In this document: piece after piece, positions 26,701 to 34,939 of the stretch
How the letters are laid out: each line of letters begins with the position of its first letter
Position numbering within the stretch: position 1 is the stretch's first letter
IMG/VR virus record: IMGVR_UViG_3300008110_000322
Coordinates: 1 to 64,000 of that record
Strand: one strand, 5' to 3'
Source: a virus
DNA: 64,000 nucleotides
The notes under the pieces: generated by a model
The model's input: only the letters and a program-made list of their open reading frames with translations
Databases searched by the model: none
What the model was told of the DNA's origin: nothing
Program-made: the position numbers and the translations under genes

Positions 26701-28003
26701 TGTAGATACCTACAATAGCAGAAGACTAACCGATCAAATTGATATCAGACCAAGAGTAGCCCCTTATACTGGCGGCACCAAATCTCCATTTGAGTTTGCG
26801 GCAAGAAGCTTCGCTTCAGATGGACAATATTCAAGATACCTATTAGCTCCCGGCGAGAATATTAATGTATCCTACTCCTATTATTTGGGCAGAATTGATA
26901 AAGTCCTTCTAAATTCAGATGGCACTTTTGAAGTATCTCAGGGTATCCCATCAGATGATCCAATAGAGCCATCAATTAAAGAAAATACTCTAGACATTGC
27001 TACAATTCTAGTTCCTCCTTATGTTTATGATGTTAACAGTGTTGAAGTTGACATGGCTAAGCATAAGCGATATAGAATGGAAGATATCGCTATTCTTGAA
27101 GATAGAATTCAAAGAGTTGAGGAATTTACCACTTTATCTGCTCTTGAGGCTAAAACAGAGAACTTTACGATTAAAGATGCAGAAACTGGCCTAGATCGGT
27201 TTAAGTGCGGATTCTTTGTAGATAATTTTAGCAGTCATGAATACCATGATCTACAGAACCCAAGTTATAGGGCAGCTATTGATACTAGCACCAATACACT
27301 GAGACCACCACATTATACTACATCCATTGATCTTCAGTTAGGTTCTGAGTCTATTGCCGGTATTGCGCAAACATTCTCTCCTAACTCCGATCACAGTTAT
27401 GTTAGTGACCTAGGTTCACTTGGAGTTAAGAAAACTGGTGATTTAATCACTCTGAACTATGACGAGGTTCTTTACTTTGAGCAACCTTACGCAACTAAGA
27501 CCGAAAGTGTTACCCCTTTCTTAGTTCGCTATTGGACTGGTAGTATTGAGTTAAATCCTCCTTTAGATAGTTGGATCTCAGAGTCTACTGTAACCACTGT
27601 CACTCAATCTGGCATTCCTAGTTTTGATTGGATTCAAAATGCTAGAAATATTCTGTCTGGTACTAAAAAAATTGCTGGTATTAAGGTTGGAAAGAATTTA
27701 GTTTCTAGGGTAAAAGTTGATAGAAAGCGGCCCTCTCAACCTATCGTAAAAACTAGCGGTATTGTTGATGGCACGACCATTAGACTTGGCGTTAAAGTAA
27801 GACAGTTCCTAAAAAATAGAGGAGGTAGAGCAGATAGAAATATTGCTCTGATTAACCAGCTATTCCCACCAGAAGTTGCAAGCCAGTTTATTACTCAGAT
27901 TAGAGCTGCAAGAAAAAATAGAAGACTTGCTATTGAGTTTACCCCAGGCGCACCCATAGATGGGTCAACTACACTTCAACTGTTATTATTCCACCAGAGG
28001 TAA
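23717..28003 (+). CDS. DUF4815-type baseplate/tail structural protein, N-terminal part
   Basis: Residues 1-70 (TTPYNDDFDADKGYYKVLFNPSRPVQARELTTLQSILQNQVEQFGRHVFKEGSLVIPG) carry the DUF4815 signature of cyanophage virion proteins found after gp8, near the place of T4 gp9/gp10. The remaining 1350 residues are mostly beta-rich, with short helices near residue 1120 (RYRMEDIAILEDRIQRVEEFTTLSALEAKTENF). The frame stops at 28003 after TPGAPIDGSTTLQL. The natural continuation of the protein is in another frame from about 27937, so this is probably the first part of a polypeptide of about 2530 residues broken by a -1 frame change. Confidence 0.85.
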   Translation: MPQEINLNTTPYNDDFDADKGYYKVLFNPSRPVQARELTTLQSILQNQVEQFGRHVFKEGSLVIPGQLRYDNPIYSVEIESSFNGVPVSLYLNQLVGKKVRGSNSGVTAEIFSVITDIESERNNYTIYVKFLESGGADFDTKIFSDGETLILETPLTYANLTLQAGQGVVNTIGTNAVGKASSVSIAEGVYFVRGYFVKVFPQTILLDQYGVNPSYKVGFDVIETIVTADEDASLYDNAQEFSNYTAPGADRLKIDLILTKKPLDDLATDSFVEILRLENGSPQFFEKTPQYNIIRDELAKRTFDSDGNYFVKPFSLFVRDSLNDRVLNNGIYFSNQTTVNGNTPSEDQMVYQIGPGKAYVNGYDVETISARLIDVPKTRTTKTVSNQVVSYNAGTLFKINRVYGSPVIGLGTTAVVSLMDSRIGATDHVSVGTTIGLARVYDFIPESDFVDDTSRVNLRLFDIETYTNIGLNTSFSTTVSESTFIKGQRSNATGFVKTSVGAGTTTLTLYGVDGTFLENESVIIDGIENGRLIKYVKDYSLDDVKSVYAVSGITTFNADLLLDTKSYIASPGTTFQITGRNAGISTVSAGLQNTFNTVIKPGDIISYTGTNYATDPVYNRVVSVSLGGTNFTIAGITTVPGVCDGVLPASTIEVNNVIRISPTVFSQNSSLLTELPAANIVSLNLENNVVTQRRLFANNTVTGSTVSITIDAADTDVFFSSFDEDRFVITYADGSIEPMREDKYSLSANGKILTFYGLTKATGTCNIIATVDNLKPNSKQKKFNKVSTLTISNSKLAASGIGTTTLNDGLTYSTVYGTRVQDEEICLNVPDVVRVLAVYESYDTSAPSLPYLQLNSFSGTTNSILDFVVGEQIVGSNSGAVAIIVARKDSNKLEYVYLNTFQFIENEAIVGSESATVANIELKSPSSKNVTQNYLFDNGQRDTFYDYSRIIRKKNITEPTKSLRIVFQSYEISSTDTGEFVTANSYTAADFKHNVDTYNSRRLTDQIDIRPRVAPYTGGTKSPFEFAARSFASDGQYSRYLLAPGENINVSYSYYLGRIDKVLLNSDGTFEVSQGIPSDDPIEPSIKENTLDIATILVPPYVYDVNSVEVDMAKHKRYRMEDIAILEDRIQRVEEFTTLSALEAKTENFTIKDAETGLDRFKCGFFVDNFSSHEYHDLQNPSYRAAIDTSTNTLRPPHYTTSIDLQLGSESIAGIAQTFSPNSDHSYVSDLGSLGVKKTGDLITLNYDEVLYFEQPYATKTESVTPFLVRYWTGSIELNPPLDSWISESTVTTVTQSGIPSFDWIQNARNILSGTKKIAGIKVGKNLVSRVKVDRKRPSQPIVKTSGIVDGTTIRLGVKVRQFLKNRGGRADRNIALINQLFPPEVASQFITQIRAARKNRRLAIEFTPGAPIDGSTTLQLLLFHQR

Positions 28004-28167
28004 TAACTACCGATACTACCACCGAATCTATTTCAAACTATGTTGAACCAATTAGATATCTAAGAAGCAGAAATATTGAGTTTGATGTTAAGGGCCTAAG
28101 GCCAGTAACTAAGTTTTATTCATTCTTTGAGGGTATTGACGTAAATCAGTACATAGTACCCAAGCTA
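27937..28167 (+). other. Coding continuation without a start codon (frame break)
   Basis: From 27937 the frame of the downstream gene is open but contains no ATG, GTG or TTG until 28168. It reads WVNYTSTVIIPPEV..., NYVEPIRYLRSRNIE and FDVKGLRPVTKFYSFF, which is typical cyanophage structural protein sequence. Upstream of 27937 this frame is full of stops. The upstream gene therefore must shift by -1 somewhere between 27937 and 28003 to express it. Confidence 0.8.
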
Positions 28168-31100
28168 TTGGAAATTGAGATGGTTTCTGGTAGATTCCAG
28201 ATCGGAGAAACGATTGAAAGCGACCCACTGTTCACTACACACAAGATTCGTTTCAGAGCCTGCTCACCAAACCACAAGACTGGACCACATAATGCACCAA
28301 ATGAAGTATTCAGGCTAATTCCATTCAATCAGCAACCACCCCCTTCTGATTATAGTGAAACTTCAACTTATGTAAACATTGACACCAGAGCCCTACAGTT
28401 AAACTCTGAGACTGAATTCTATGGTTCTATCGCCCCCAATATGCAACTTATTGGTAAGTCATCCGGGGCTATTGCTAGAATTAAAACTATTCGTCTAGTT
28501 TCTGATAACAGCGGCAGATTGATTGGATCTTTGTTTATTCCTAATCCAGATGTAGTCGGTAATCCTAAGTGGATTAACGGCGAAAATACCTTTACTGTTA
28601 TTGACGTTCCTACTCTTGATAACGTACTTCCTTATGAGTTTGTTTCAAACTCTAGATTTAATGAGAGTTCTGCTGAGGCTGAATTTGCATCTTCTGGTGT
28701 ATCAAATGTAACCGAAGTTAACATCCTCACTACAAGAAATGTTACTATTATTCCTTCAAGAACGGTAAGAACCACTACAATTACCAATACCACAACGACA
28801 ACCCCAACATCTACTCCACAAAATCAGGTTCGTATCTGGGAATATAGAGATCCTATTGCACAATCCTTCTTTGTTCAGGATGAAAATGGTATATTCATCA
28901 CTTCAATTGATGTATTCTTTGAGACTGTTGATGATTCTATCCCAGTAACACTCCAGATTCGTCCAATGTCCGGTGGTGTACCTAGCAACGTAGTTGTTCC
29001 CCTTTCTGAAGTAACTCTAGATCCAAGTCAGATTCAAACTTCTGTTGATGCTAGTGTTCCAACCAGATTCACCTTCCCATCACCAGTCTATCTCAGCGGC
29101 CCACAGCAAGTTGAAGTAAGACAAGCTCCAATTGGCAGCCAACAAACCTCCGAATTTGCGGTTGTACTGCTCAGCAATTCACCACAGTATAGAGTCTTCA
29201 TTGCCGAACTTGGCTTCAATGACATTCAGACTGGAATTAAGATTTCACAACAGCCGACTCTAGGTAGTTTGTTTAAGTCACAGAACGGTTCTACTTGGAC
29301 ACCTTCACAGCTTGAAGATCTGAAGTATAGAATCAATAGGGCCGAATTCGTTGAGGAAGGTCTAGTAAGATTCTTTAATCCCAATCTTGGAATTAAGAAC
29401 AGAAAGGTCTCAGTTACTGGATCCAACCAAATTGTTGCCCTTTCTAAGAAAGTAGTTGTTGGATTAGGTTCTACTGGATATCTCCCACAGATTGTACCCG
29501 GTGTTGATCTTTATCAAGATTCAGCATCTGGAACACTCGTCGGTATCGCAGGTAGTATTGCTACTGGAACTTCTGGTGTCATTATCTCCAACCCTGGCTC
29601 AAACTATGAGAACGGAACCTACAACAACCAGTCATTGATTACCAATACTGGATATGGTAAGGATGCCACTGCAAACATCACTGTAAGCGGTAACATTGTG
29701 TCAACCGTCTCTATTGTTTCTGGCGGCACTGGTTATCAGAATGGTGATACTCTTTATATTCCAAGTCTGGGTAATGGTCTAGGTACGGGTGCTGAAATCA
29801 CTGTATCTTCAACCACATCCAACAATACTTTTGTTATTGATAATGTTCAGGGTTCATTTACTGTTGGTATGTCTACCATCAGTTATAAGAACTCTTCAGG
29901 TATTATAACTACGGTTGGTGCGGCTGTTACCGCTGCCTCAGTGACTAATGATCAATACTACACCGGCAGGCACCTAAAGATCTATCAGGTAAACCATGGT
30001 ATGCATTCTACAGAAAACTTTGTTTCTGTGTCCAATGTAAGACCAACTAGAGAAGAAACTAACTCTAAGCTTTCTACTCCTATTACATCAAACTCTACCT
30101 CAATTCCATTGGTGTCAACTTCAGGATTTGAGACTTTTGAAAACCTAACCGTAGATGGAACAAATCTAGGTTATGTTATTATCGGTGATGAAGTCATCTC
30201 TTACACTGGTATTGCCAATAATGCTCTTACTGGAGTTACTGGTATTACCCGCACTTATGAAGCTAACACCTCTGTTTATAAGTATGAATTCAATGGAATT
30301 TCATTGAACAGAATCAACAAAACTCACAATTTTGCTGATGTTGGAGCCTCCCATCCTATTGATCTTAACAGCTATTTCATTAAGTTGGAAACTGCTGCAG
30401 TCTCCTATGATGGAGTAACTATTGGCAAAAACCGTCCTGACCTTTATTTCAACTCAACCAAGCAGACTGGCGAAAGCGGTGCCATATTGAGCAGCAATGT
30501 TCAATACGAGGCCCTCACACCTAACGTCGCTACGATTGTTCCTTCCAGAACAAACCTGTCAACTAGAGTAAGAACCTTTACTGGTACAAGTATCGGTGGT
30601 AATGAGAAGTCATTTATGGATGATGGTTACATTGATATTACTCTTGATGATACCACATATTTTGCAACTCCAAAACTCGTTTGCTCTAAGGTAAACGAAG
30701 AAGCCTTCATCACCGAATCCCCAGGTAATAGATCACTTACCATGGAATTCTTGATGCAGACGAATGATTCCAAGGTATCACCAGTAATTGATACAATTTC
30801 AACTTCAGTAATCCTAACTTCTAACTTGATTAACAATCCCGTTGGTATTGAAGCAAATTCAAATTATGCCAATGATGAAAGAGTTAGAAGCTTGCTCAAT
30901 GATCCACATTCCGTGGTCTACATTTCCAAGCCTATTGCTCTAAAACTACCTGCAAACTCCATCAAGGTTATTCTGTCTGCTAGCAGAAACGAAACAAACG
31001 ACATTAGAGTTCTATATCAACTCTTTAGAGAAGATTCTCCAAATGCTTCTAATAACTTTGAACTATTCCCCGGTTATTCTAACTATCAAGTAGATGGTCA

Positions 31101-31323
31101 AGGCATCAAGAGAGTTATTGATACTTCCTTGAATGATGGCAGTGCTGATACTTTCGTAAGACAAACCTCTGATAGGTCATTCAGAGAGTATGAATATTCG
31201 GTTGATGATCTCCCTGAGTTTACTGGCTATGCCATCAAGATCGTCATGGCGGGCAGCAATCAAGCTACTCCACCAATTATCAAAGACCTAAGAGCCATCG
31301 CAACCATTAAACCAAAAGTATGA
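28168..31323 (+). CDS. DUF4815-type structural protein, C-terminal part
   Basis: This is the second part of the broken structural gene. If separately translated it would have to start at TTG 28168 or ATG 28180, without a good ribosome site and in the middle of a conserved segment. Landmarks are a Thr-rich stretch near residue 200 (TTITNTTTTTPTSTP), the DPIAQSFFVQDENGIFITSIDVFF segment, two GxxY repeats (NPGSNYENG, GGTGYQNG) and a DEVISYTG...GITRTYEAN module. The C-terminus (YAIKIVMAGSNQATPPIIKDLRAIA) is of the kind that ends such proteins. It overlaps the next gene by 4 bases. Confidence 0.8.
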   Translation: MEIEMVSGRFQIGETIESDPLFTTHKIRFRACSPNHKTGPHNAPNEVFRLIPFNQQPPPSDYSETSTYVNIDTRALQLNSETEFYGSIAPNMQLIGKSSGAIARIKTIRLVSDNSGRLIGSLFIPNPDVVGNPKWINGENTFTVIDVPTLDNVLPYEFVSNSRFNESSAEAEFASSGVSNVTEVNILTTRNVTIIPSRTVRTTTITNTTTTTPTSTPQNQVRIWEYRDPIAQSFFVQDENGIFITSIDVFFETVDDSIPVTLQIRPMSGGVPSNVVVPLSEVTLDPSQIQTSVDASVPTRFTFPSPVYLSGPQQVEVRQAPIGSQQTSEFAVVLLSNSPQYRVFIAELGFNDIQTGIKISQQPTLGSLFKSQNGSTWTPSQLEDLKYRINRAEFVEEGLVRFFNPNLGIKNRKVSVTGSNQIVALSKKVVVGLGSTGYLPQIVPGVDLYQDSASGTLVGIAGSIATGTSGVIISNPGSNYENGTYNNQSLITNTGYGKDATANITVSGNIVSTVSIVSGGTGYQNGDTLYIPSLGNGLGTGAEITVSSTTSNNTFVIDNVQGSFTVGMSTISYKNSSGIITTVGAAVTAASVTNDQYYTGRHLKIYQVNHGMHSTENFVSVSNVRPTREETNSKLSTPITSNSTSIPLVSTSGFETFENLTVDGTNLGYVIIGDEVISYTGIANNALTGVTGITRTYEANTSVYKYEFNGISLNRINKTHNFADVGASHPIDLNSYFIKLETAAVSYDGVTIGKNRPDLYFNSTKQTGESGAILSSNVQYEALTPNVATIVPSRTNLSTRVRTFTGTSIGGNEKSFMDDGYIDITLDDTTYFATPKLVCSKVNEEAFITESPGNRSLTMEFLMQTNDSKVSPVIDTISTSVILTSNLINNPVGIEANSNYANDERVRSLLNDPHSVVYISKPIALKLPANSIKVILSASRNETNDIRVLYQLFREDSPNASNNFELFPGYSNYQVDGQGIKRVIDTSLNDGSADTFVRQTSDRSFREYEYSVDDLPEFTGYAIKIVMAGSNQATPPIIKDLRAIATIKPKV

Positions 31324-31550
31324 CCTACATCAAAGTAAAAGACAAGAATCACCTTGAGCGTGATAAGTTCAGTAATGCAATCGTCAACACTGACGTTGAA
31401 AATTACGAGAAGTACCTTGAAACTTATAGACAAAAGTACAGTGAAAAGCAAAAAATTACTAACTTAGAGAACGAAATGAATGTCATAAAGAATGATCTAA
31501 GTGAAATAAAAAATCTCCTTGTCTCTCTTATTAAAAATGAATCATACTGA
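31320..31550 (+). CDS. Small coiled-coil cyanophage protein, 76 aa
   Basis: The protein starts MTYIKVKDKNHLERDKFSNA, and its second half (EKQKITNLENEMNVIKNDLSEIKNLLVSL) is a clear heptad coiled coil, probably a small oligomer. From memory, the pattern KDK..-RD--(T/S)NAI-NTD followed by a LEN-coiled coil recurs in cyanomyoviruses beside gp13, with no known function. The ATG overlaps the previous stop (ATGA), and the last 14 bases overlap the next gene. Confidence 0.75.
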   Translation: MTYIKVKDKNHLERDKFSNAIVNTDVENYEKYLETYRQKYSEKQKITNLENEMNVIKNDLSEIKNLLVSLIKNESY

Positions 31551-31701
31551 TATTAAAATAGAATCTATGTCTAGATCCTTTGAATTTGAAAAACTTTCAA
31601 GGGATATTGATACTATAGATAATATAGTGGAACTAAGAAATCTATCTAAGTATTTTCTTAAATTATATCTTAAACAACAAGAAGTTATTTCTACGATATA
31701 A
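31537..31701 (+). CDS. Small helical cyanophage protein, 54 aa
   Basis: The ATG at 31537 gives MNHTDIKIESMSRSFEFEKL... and a C-terminus YFLKLYLKQQEVISTI. Two or three helices with the pattern R-F-EFEKLSR-ID ... ELRNL-KYFLKLYLKQQE resemble a short conserved cyanophage protein of unknown function. A TTG 18 bases upstream is a less likely start. The gene ends directly before gp13. It should not be mistaken for NblA, whose sequence pattern differs. Confidence 0.7.
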   Translation: MNHTDIKIESMSRSFEFEKLSRDIDTIDNIVELRNLSKYFLKLYLKQQEVISTI

Positions 31702-32520
31702 ATGGCTAAACCATCAACAAGACAAGGATTAATTGATTACTGCCTAAGGAAATTGGGCGCCCCCGTGCTGGAGATTAACGTTGCACAGGAACAATTAGAA
31801 GATTGTCTTGATGATGCAGTCCAATTATTTCAAGAGCGTCACTTTGATGGAGTTACGCAGACTTACCTAAAGTATAAAATTACACAAGCTGATATTGATC
31901 AGGCCCGAGGTAAGTCAAATGTTGGCATAACCACGGTCACGGGAACCTATAAGAACTTCCAATTTGAAGAAAATGGAAGTTATCTGCAGATCCCAGATTC
32001 CGTTATTGGTATTAACAGAATCTTCAAGTTTAGTGGAGTTAACAACATCTCCAGCAATATGTTCAGTATTAAATATCAGTTATTCCTTAATGATGTTTAT
32101 TACTGGGGCTCAATGGAGCTATTGACTTATACTATGACGATGAGATACTTGGAAGATATTGACTGGATCTTGAATACTGAAAAGCAAGTGCGCTTCAATA
32201 AAAGAGACGATAAGCTCTACATTGATGTAGACTGGAATTATGTTGATCCAGATTCTTACATTATTATTGACTGTTATCGCGCTCTAGACCCGGCACAGTC
32301 CAGTAAAGTATGGAATGATTCTTTCCTTAAGCGGTATCTTACTGCCCTAATTAAGCGACAATGGGGACAGAATTTGCTTAAATTCCGTGGTATGAAGATG
32401 CCAGGGGGTATTGAGTTGAATGGTCGTGAACTTTATGATGATGCTCAAAGAGAAATTGACATGATCCAGCAAAGAATGAGCATGGATTATGAAGAGATGC
32501 CTCTTGATTTGATTGGGTGA
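31702..32520 (+). CDS. gp13: Neck protein gp13
   Basis: The protein starts MAKPSTRQGLIDYCLRKLGA and contains the gp13 hallmarks: EQLEDCLDDAVQLFQERHFDG, YYWGSMELLTYTMTMRYLEDIDWI, RFNKRDDKLYIDVDW, YRALDP and FLKRYLTALIKRQWGQNLLKF. Gp13 forms the neck ring joined to gp14 and gp15 after DNA packaging and links the head to the tail. At 272 residues it is slightly shorter than T4 gp13 (309). The ATG follows the previous stop directly. Confidence 0.93.
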   Translation: MAKPSTRQGLIDYCLRKLGAPVLEINVAQEQLEDCLDDAVQLFQERHFDGVTQTYLKYKITQADIDQARGKSNVGITTVTGTYKNFQFEENGSYLQIPDSVIGINRIFKFSGVNNISSNMFSIKYQLFLNDVYYWGSMELLTYTMTMRYLEDIDWILNTEKQVRFNKRDDKLYIDVDWNYVDPDSYIIIDCYRALDPAQSSKVWNDSFLKRYLTALIKRQWGQNLLKFRGMKMPGGIELNGRELYDDAQREIDMIQQRMSMDYEEMPLDLIG

Positions 32521-32525
32521 TCTAA

Positions 32526-33932
32526 ATGTTAAATCCATTCTTCCTCAACGGCTCCGAAACTGAACAGGGGCTACTACAAAGTCTCATTAACGAGTCCATT
32601 GGTATTCATGGAATTGATGTTTATTACATCCCAAGGGAATACATAACCAAAAGAACTGTTATCCGAGAAGTAATAGAATCTAAGTTTTCTGTTGCCCTGC
32701 CTATTGAAGCCTATGTTGATACCTATGAAGGCTACGAAGGTGTTGGAACTCTACTCTCTAAGTTTGGTATTCAACAGATCAACGATTTAACTATCACGAT
32801 CTCAAAAGAAAGATACGAAAATTATATTGCTCCACTGATCCAAGAAATTCCTAAAATTGAGTTATCAGCTAGACCCAAAGAGGGAGATCTAATTTACTTT
32901 CCACTAGGAGATAGACTATTTGAAATCAAATATGTTGAACATGAGAATCCTTTCTATCAGCTAAAGAGAACTTATGTTTATACCTTAAGGTGTGAATTGT
33001 TCAGATATCAAGACGAAATTATTGAGACAGGATTAGACTTCATTGACAACAATGTAGTTGATCAAGGATTTGTTGAAATCTATAGAATGGTTGGTATTGG
33101 CTCAACCGCAACCGCAACTGCAACTATTGTTAATGGTGGCGTCCGCAGTGTTACTATCATAAACCGTGGTGATGGATACACTAGGGCACCCGACGTTGGC
33201 TTTACTACCGCTCCTGCTGGCGGATTGACTGCCGTTGGTGTTGCCACAATGATTGGCGGAATTGTTGATCTATGTGAACCTGATAACCAGCTATTCAGGG
33301 TTCAAGGTGTTGATATTGTTAATGCTGGTTTTGGGTATACAGTACCACCAACAGTAGCTTTCTATGGTGGCGGGGGTGCTGGTGCAGTAGGTATTGCTAG
33401 CATAGGAAATGGAATTGTTGGAGTTATTACAGTTACAAGTCAAGGTAGTGGTTATGTTGAAGCTCCTTCAATCACATTTACTGGTATTTCTTCAGTATCA
33501 GCAGCAGCCACGGCTATTGTTCAGAACGGTAGAATCACTGCTATTAGAATAACTAATGCTGGCTTGGGTTACACTGCTGTACCCACAATTACTATTTCAA
33601 GTCCATATATGATCGGTTTTGGTACCTTCCAGTTTAACGAAGAGGTTGTAGGTAGTGTTACTGGCGCAACAGCCAGGGTAAGAAAGTGGGATGCCACGAC
33701 TAATACTCTAGAGGTATCCAGTGCATCCTCACCATTTGCGCCAGGTGAGATCTTGATTGGAAGAACGTCAAGCGCAACTTACAAAGTTCTAGGCAACTTC
33801 GGTAACCTAACTAATGAGCAACTAGAGGAAGAAGGATTTGAAACTCAGTATTTCTATCAGAATGTAGATATTCAGGTAGAAGCCAATAAAATTCTTGATT
33901 TTTCAGAGAGCAACCCATTCGGTAATCCATAA
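32526..33932 (+). CDS. gp14: Neck protein gp14 with inserted repeat domain
   Basis: Residues 1-190 match gp14: NGSETEQGLLQSLINESIGIHGIDVYYIPRE, YEGVGTLLSKFGIQ and ELSARPKEGDLIYFPLGDRLFEIKYVEHE. The C-terminal end (LEEEGFETQYFYQNVDIQVEANKILDFSESNPFG) is also typical. Between about residues 190 and 385 lies an insertion with four G-x-G-Y repeats (NRGDGYTRAPDV, NAGFGYTVPPTV, SQGSGYVEAPSI, NAGLGYTAVPTI) like those of the giant wedge protein. This explains 468 residues against 256 in T4. Gp14 forms the neck collar with gp13. The stop shares a base with the next ATG. Confidence 0.9.
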   Translation: MLNPFFLNGSETEQGLLQSLINESIGIHGIDVYYIPREYITKRTVIREVIESKFSVALPIEAYVDTYEGYEGVGTLLSKFGIQQINDLTITISKERYENYIAPLIQEIPKIELSARPKEGDLIYFPLGDRLFEIKYVEHENPFYQLKRTYVYTLRCELFRYQDEIIETGLDFIDNNVVDQGFVEIYRMVGIGSTATATATIVNGGVRSVTIINRGDGYTRAPDVGFTTAPAGGLTAVGVATMIGGIVDLCEPDNQLFRVQGVDIVNAGFGYTVPPTVAFYGGGGAGAVGIASIGNGIVGVITVTSQGSGYVEAPSITFTGISSVSAAATAIVQNGRITAIRITNAGLGYTAVPTITISSPYMIGFGTFQFNEEVVGSVTGATARVRKWDATTNTLEVSSASSPFAPGEILIGRTSSATYKVLGNFGNLTNEQLEEEGFETQYFYQNVDIQVEANKILDFSESNPFGNP

Positions 33933-34939
33933 TGTTTGAGCACTTTTACTACGAAATTATTAGAAAAACTATCACCGCTTTTGGTGCTCTGTTCAATAAT
34001 ATCTACATTAAACATAAAAACAATGAGGGTGAGGTTGTTTCAACAATCAAGGTGCCTATTGCTTACGGGCCTACTCAGAAGTTCCTTGCTCGTTTAAAGG
34101 AATCTCCTGACCTCAATAAGCCCATTCAGGTAACGACTCCAAGAATGTCAATGGAGATCATTGCGCTGTCTTATAATGCCCAGAACAAGGGAGTTCAAAC
34201 TCAATCATTTATTGCACGGGATGATAACGGAAAGCCAAGAAAATCATATCTGCCAGTTCCTTATACATTAAATCTGGAATTGAGCATCTTCACTAAACTA
34301 GAAGATGATATGCTCCAGATCGTAGAGCAAATTTTGCCATACTTCCAACCTTCTTACGTCGTAACAATTACGGTTGTGGATGAAATTAATGAGAAAAGAG
34401 ACATTCCTTTTACTCTTGATAACATCACAATGACTGATAATTATGAAGGCAACTTTGATGAAAGAAGGGCCCTGATCTGGACTCTTAAATTCAGTGCTCA
34501 AATTTACTTCTTTATTCCCATTTCTTCTGCTAATGCCACCGATAGTGAGATTATCAAGAAAGTATCACTTGGATTCGTTGCTGGAGACACTTCAGGAGAT
34601 AATCCATTCAAAGATGTTACTTACTCTGTAACACCAACAGCAACAAGGAATTATACAGGTACAGTTGTTACTACTGTTGCTGTGGATGCAGATGACGAAA
34701 CCGTATTCTTACAGTTAACCGATGCGACCAACATCACAGAAAGATCTTTCATTAGCATTAACGATGAAACAATGTATGTTGAGAACATAGATAATGATGA
34801 AATAACTGTTATCCGAGGAATCTACGGTACTACTGCAAAGACTCATATTGCAGGTAGTGATGTAAAAAATATTACTACCGTTGATAATAATTTAATTGTC
34901 TATGGTGACAGTTTTAGCTTTCAGGGAGAACTTATTTAA
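33932..34939 (+). CDS. gp15: Tail sheath stabiliser and completion protein gp15
   Basis: The first 205 residues follow T4 gp15: MFEHFYYEIIRK...FGALFNNIYI, the LSIFTKLEDDMLQIVEQILPYFQPSY segment, the DIPFTL region and RRALIWTLKFSAQ. Gp15 caps the tail tube and sheath and joins the finished tail to the head. The last 125 residues are an extension absent in T4 gp15. It contains a FISINDETMYVENI...VIRGIYGTTAKTHIAGSDV module that recurs in other proteins of this phage. The gene is coupled by TAATG to both neighbours. Confidence 0.92.
   Translation: MFEHFYYEIIRKTITAFGALFNNIYIKHKNNEGEVVSTIKVPIAYGPTQKFLARLKESPDLNKPIQVTTPRMSMEIIALSYNAQNKGVQTQSFIARDDNGKPRKSYLPVPYTLNLELSIFTKLEDDMLQIVEQILPYFQPSYVVTITVVDEINEKRDIPFTLDNITMTDNYEGNFDERRALIWTLKFSAQIYFFIPISSANATDSEIIKKVSLGFVAGDTSGDNPFKDVTYSVTPTATRNYTGTVVTTVAVDADDETVFLQLTDATNITERSFISINDETMYVENIDNDEITVIRGIYGTTAKTHIAGSDVKNITTVDNNLIVYGDSFSFQGELI

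Noticed and set aside
27937-28003. Classical programmed -1 frameshift in the DUF4815 gene
   Set aside because: No X-XXY-YYZ heptamer is present in the zero frame of this interval and no obvious downstream pseudoknot was seen, so the break itself is reported but not called programmed.
31537-31701. NblA-like phycobilisome degradation protein
   Set aside because: Length and helical nature are similar, but the residues typical of NblA are absent and the sequence fits another small cyanophage pattern next to gp13 better.
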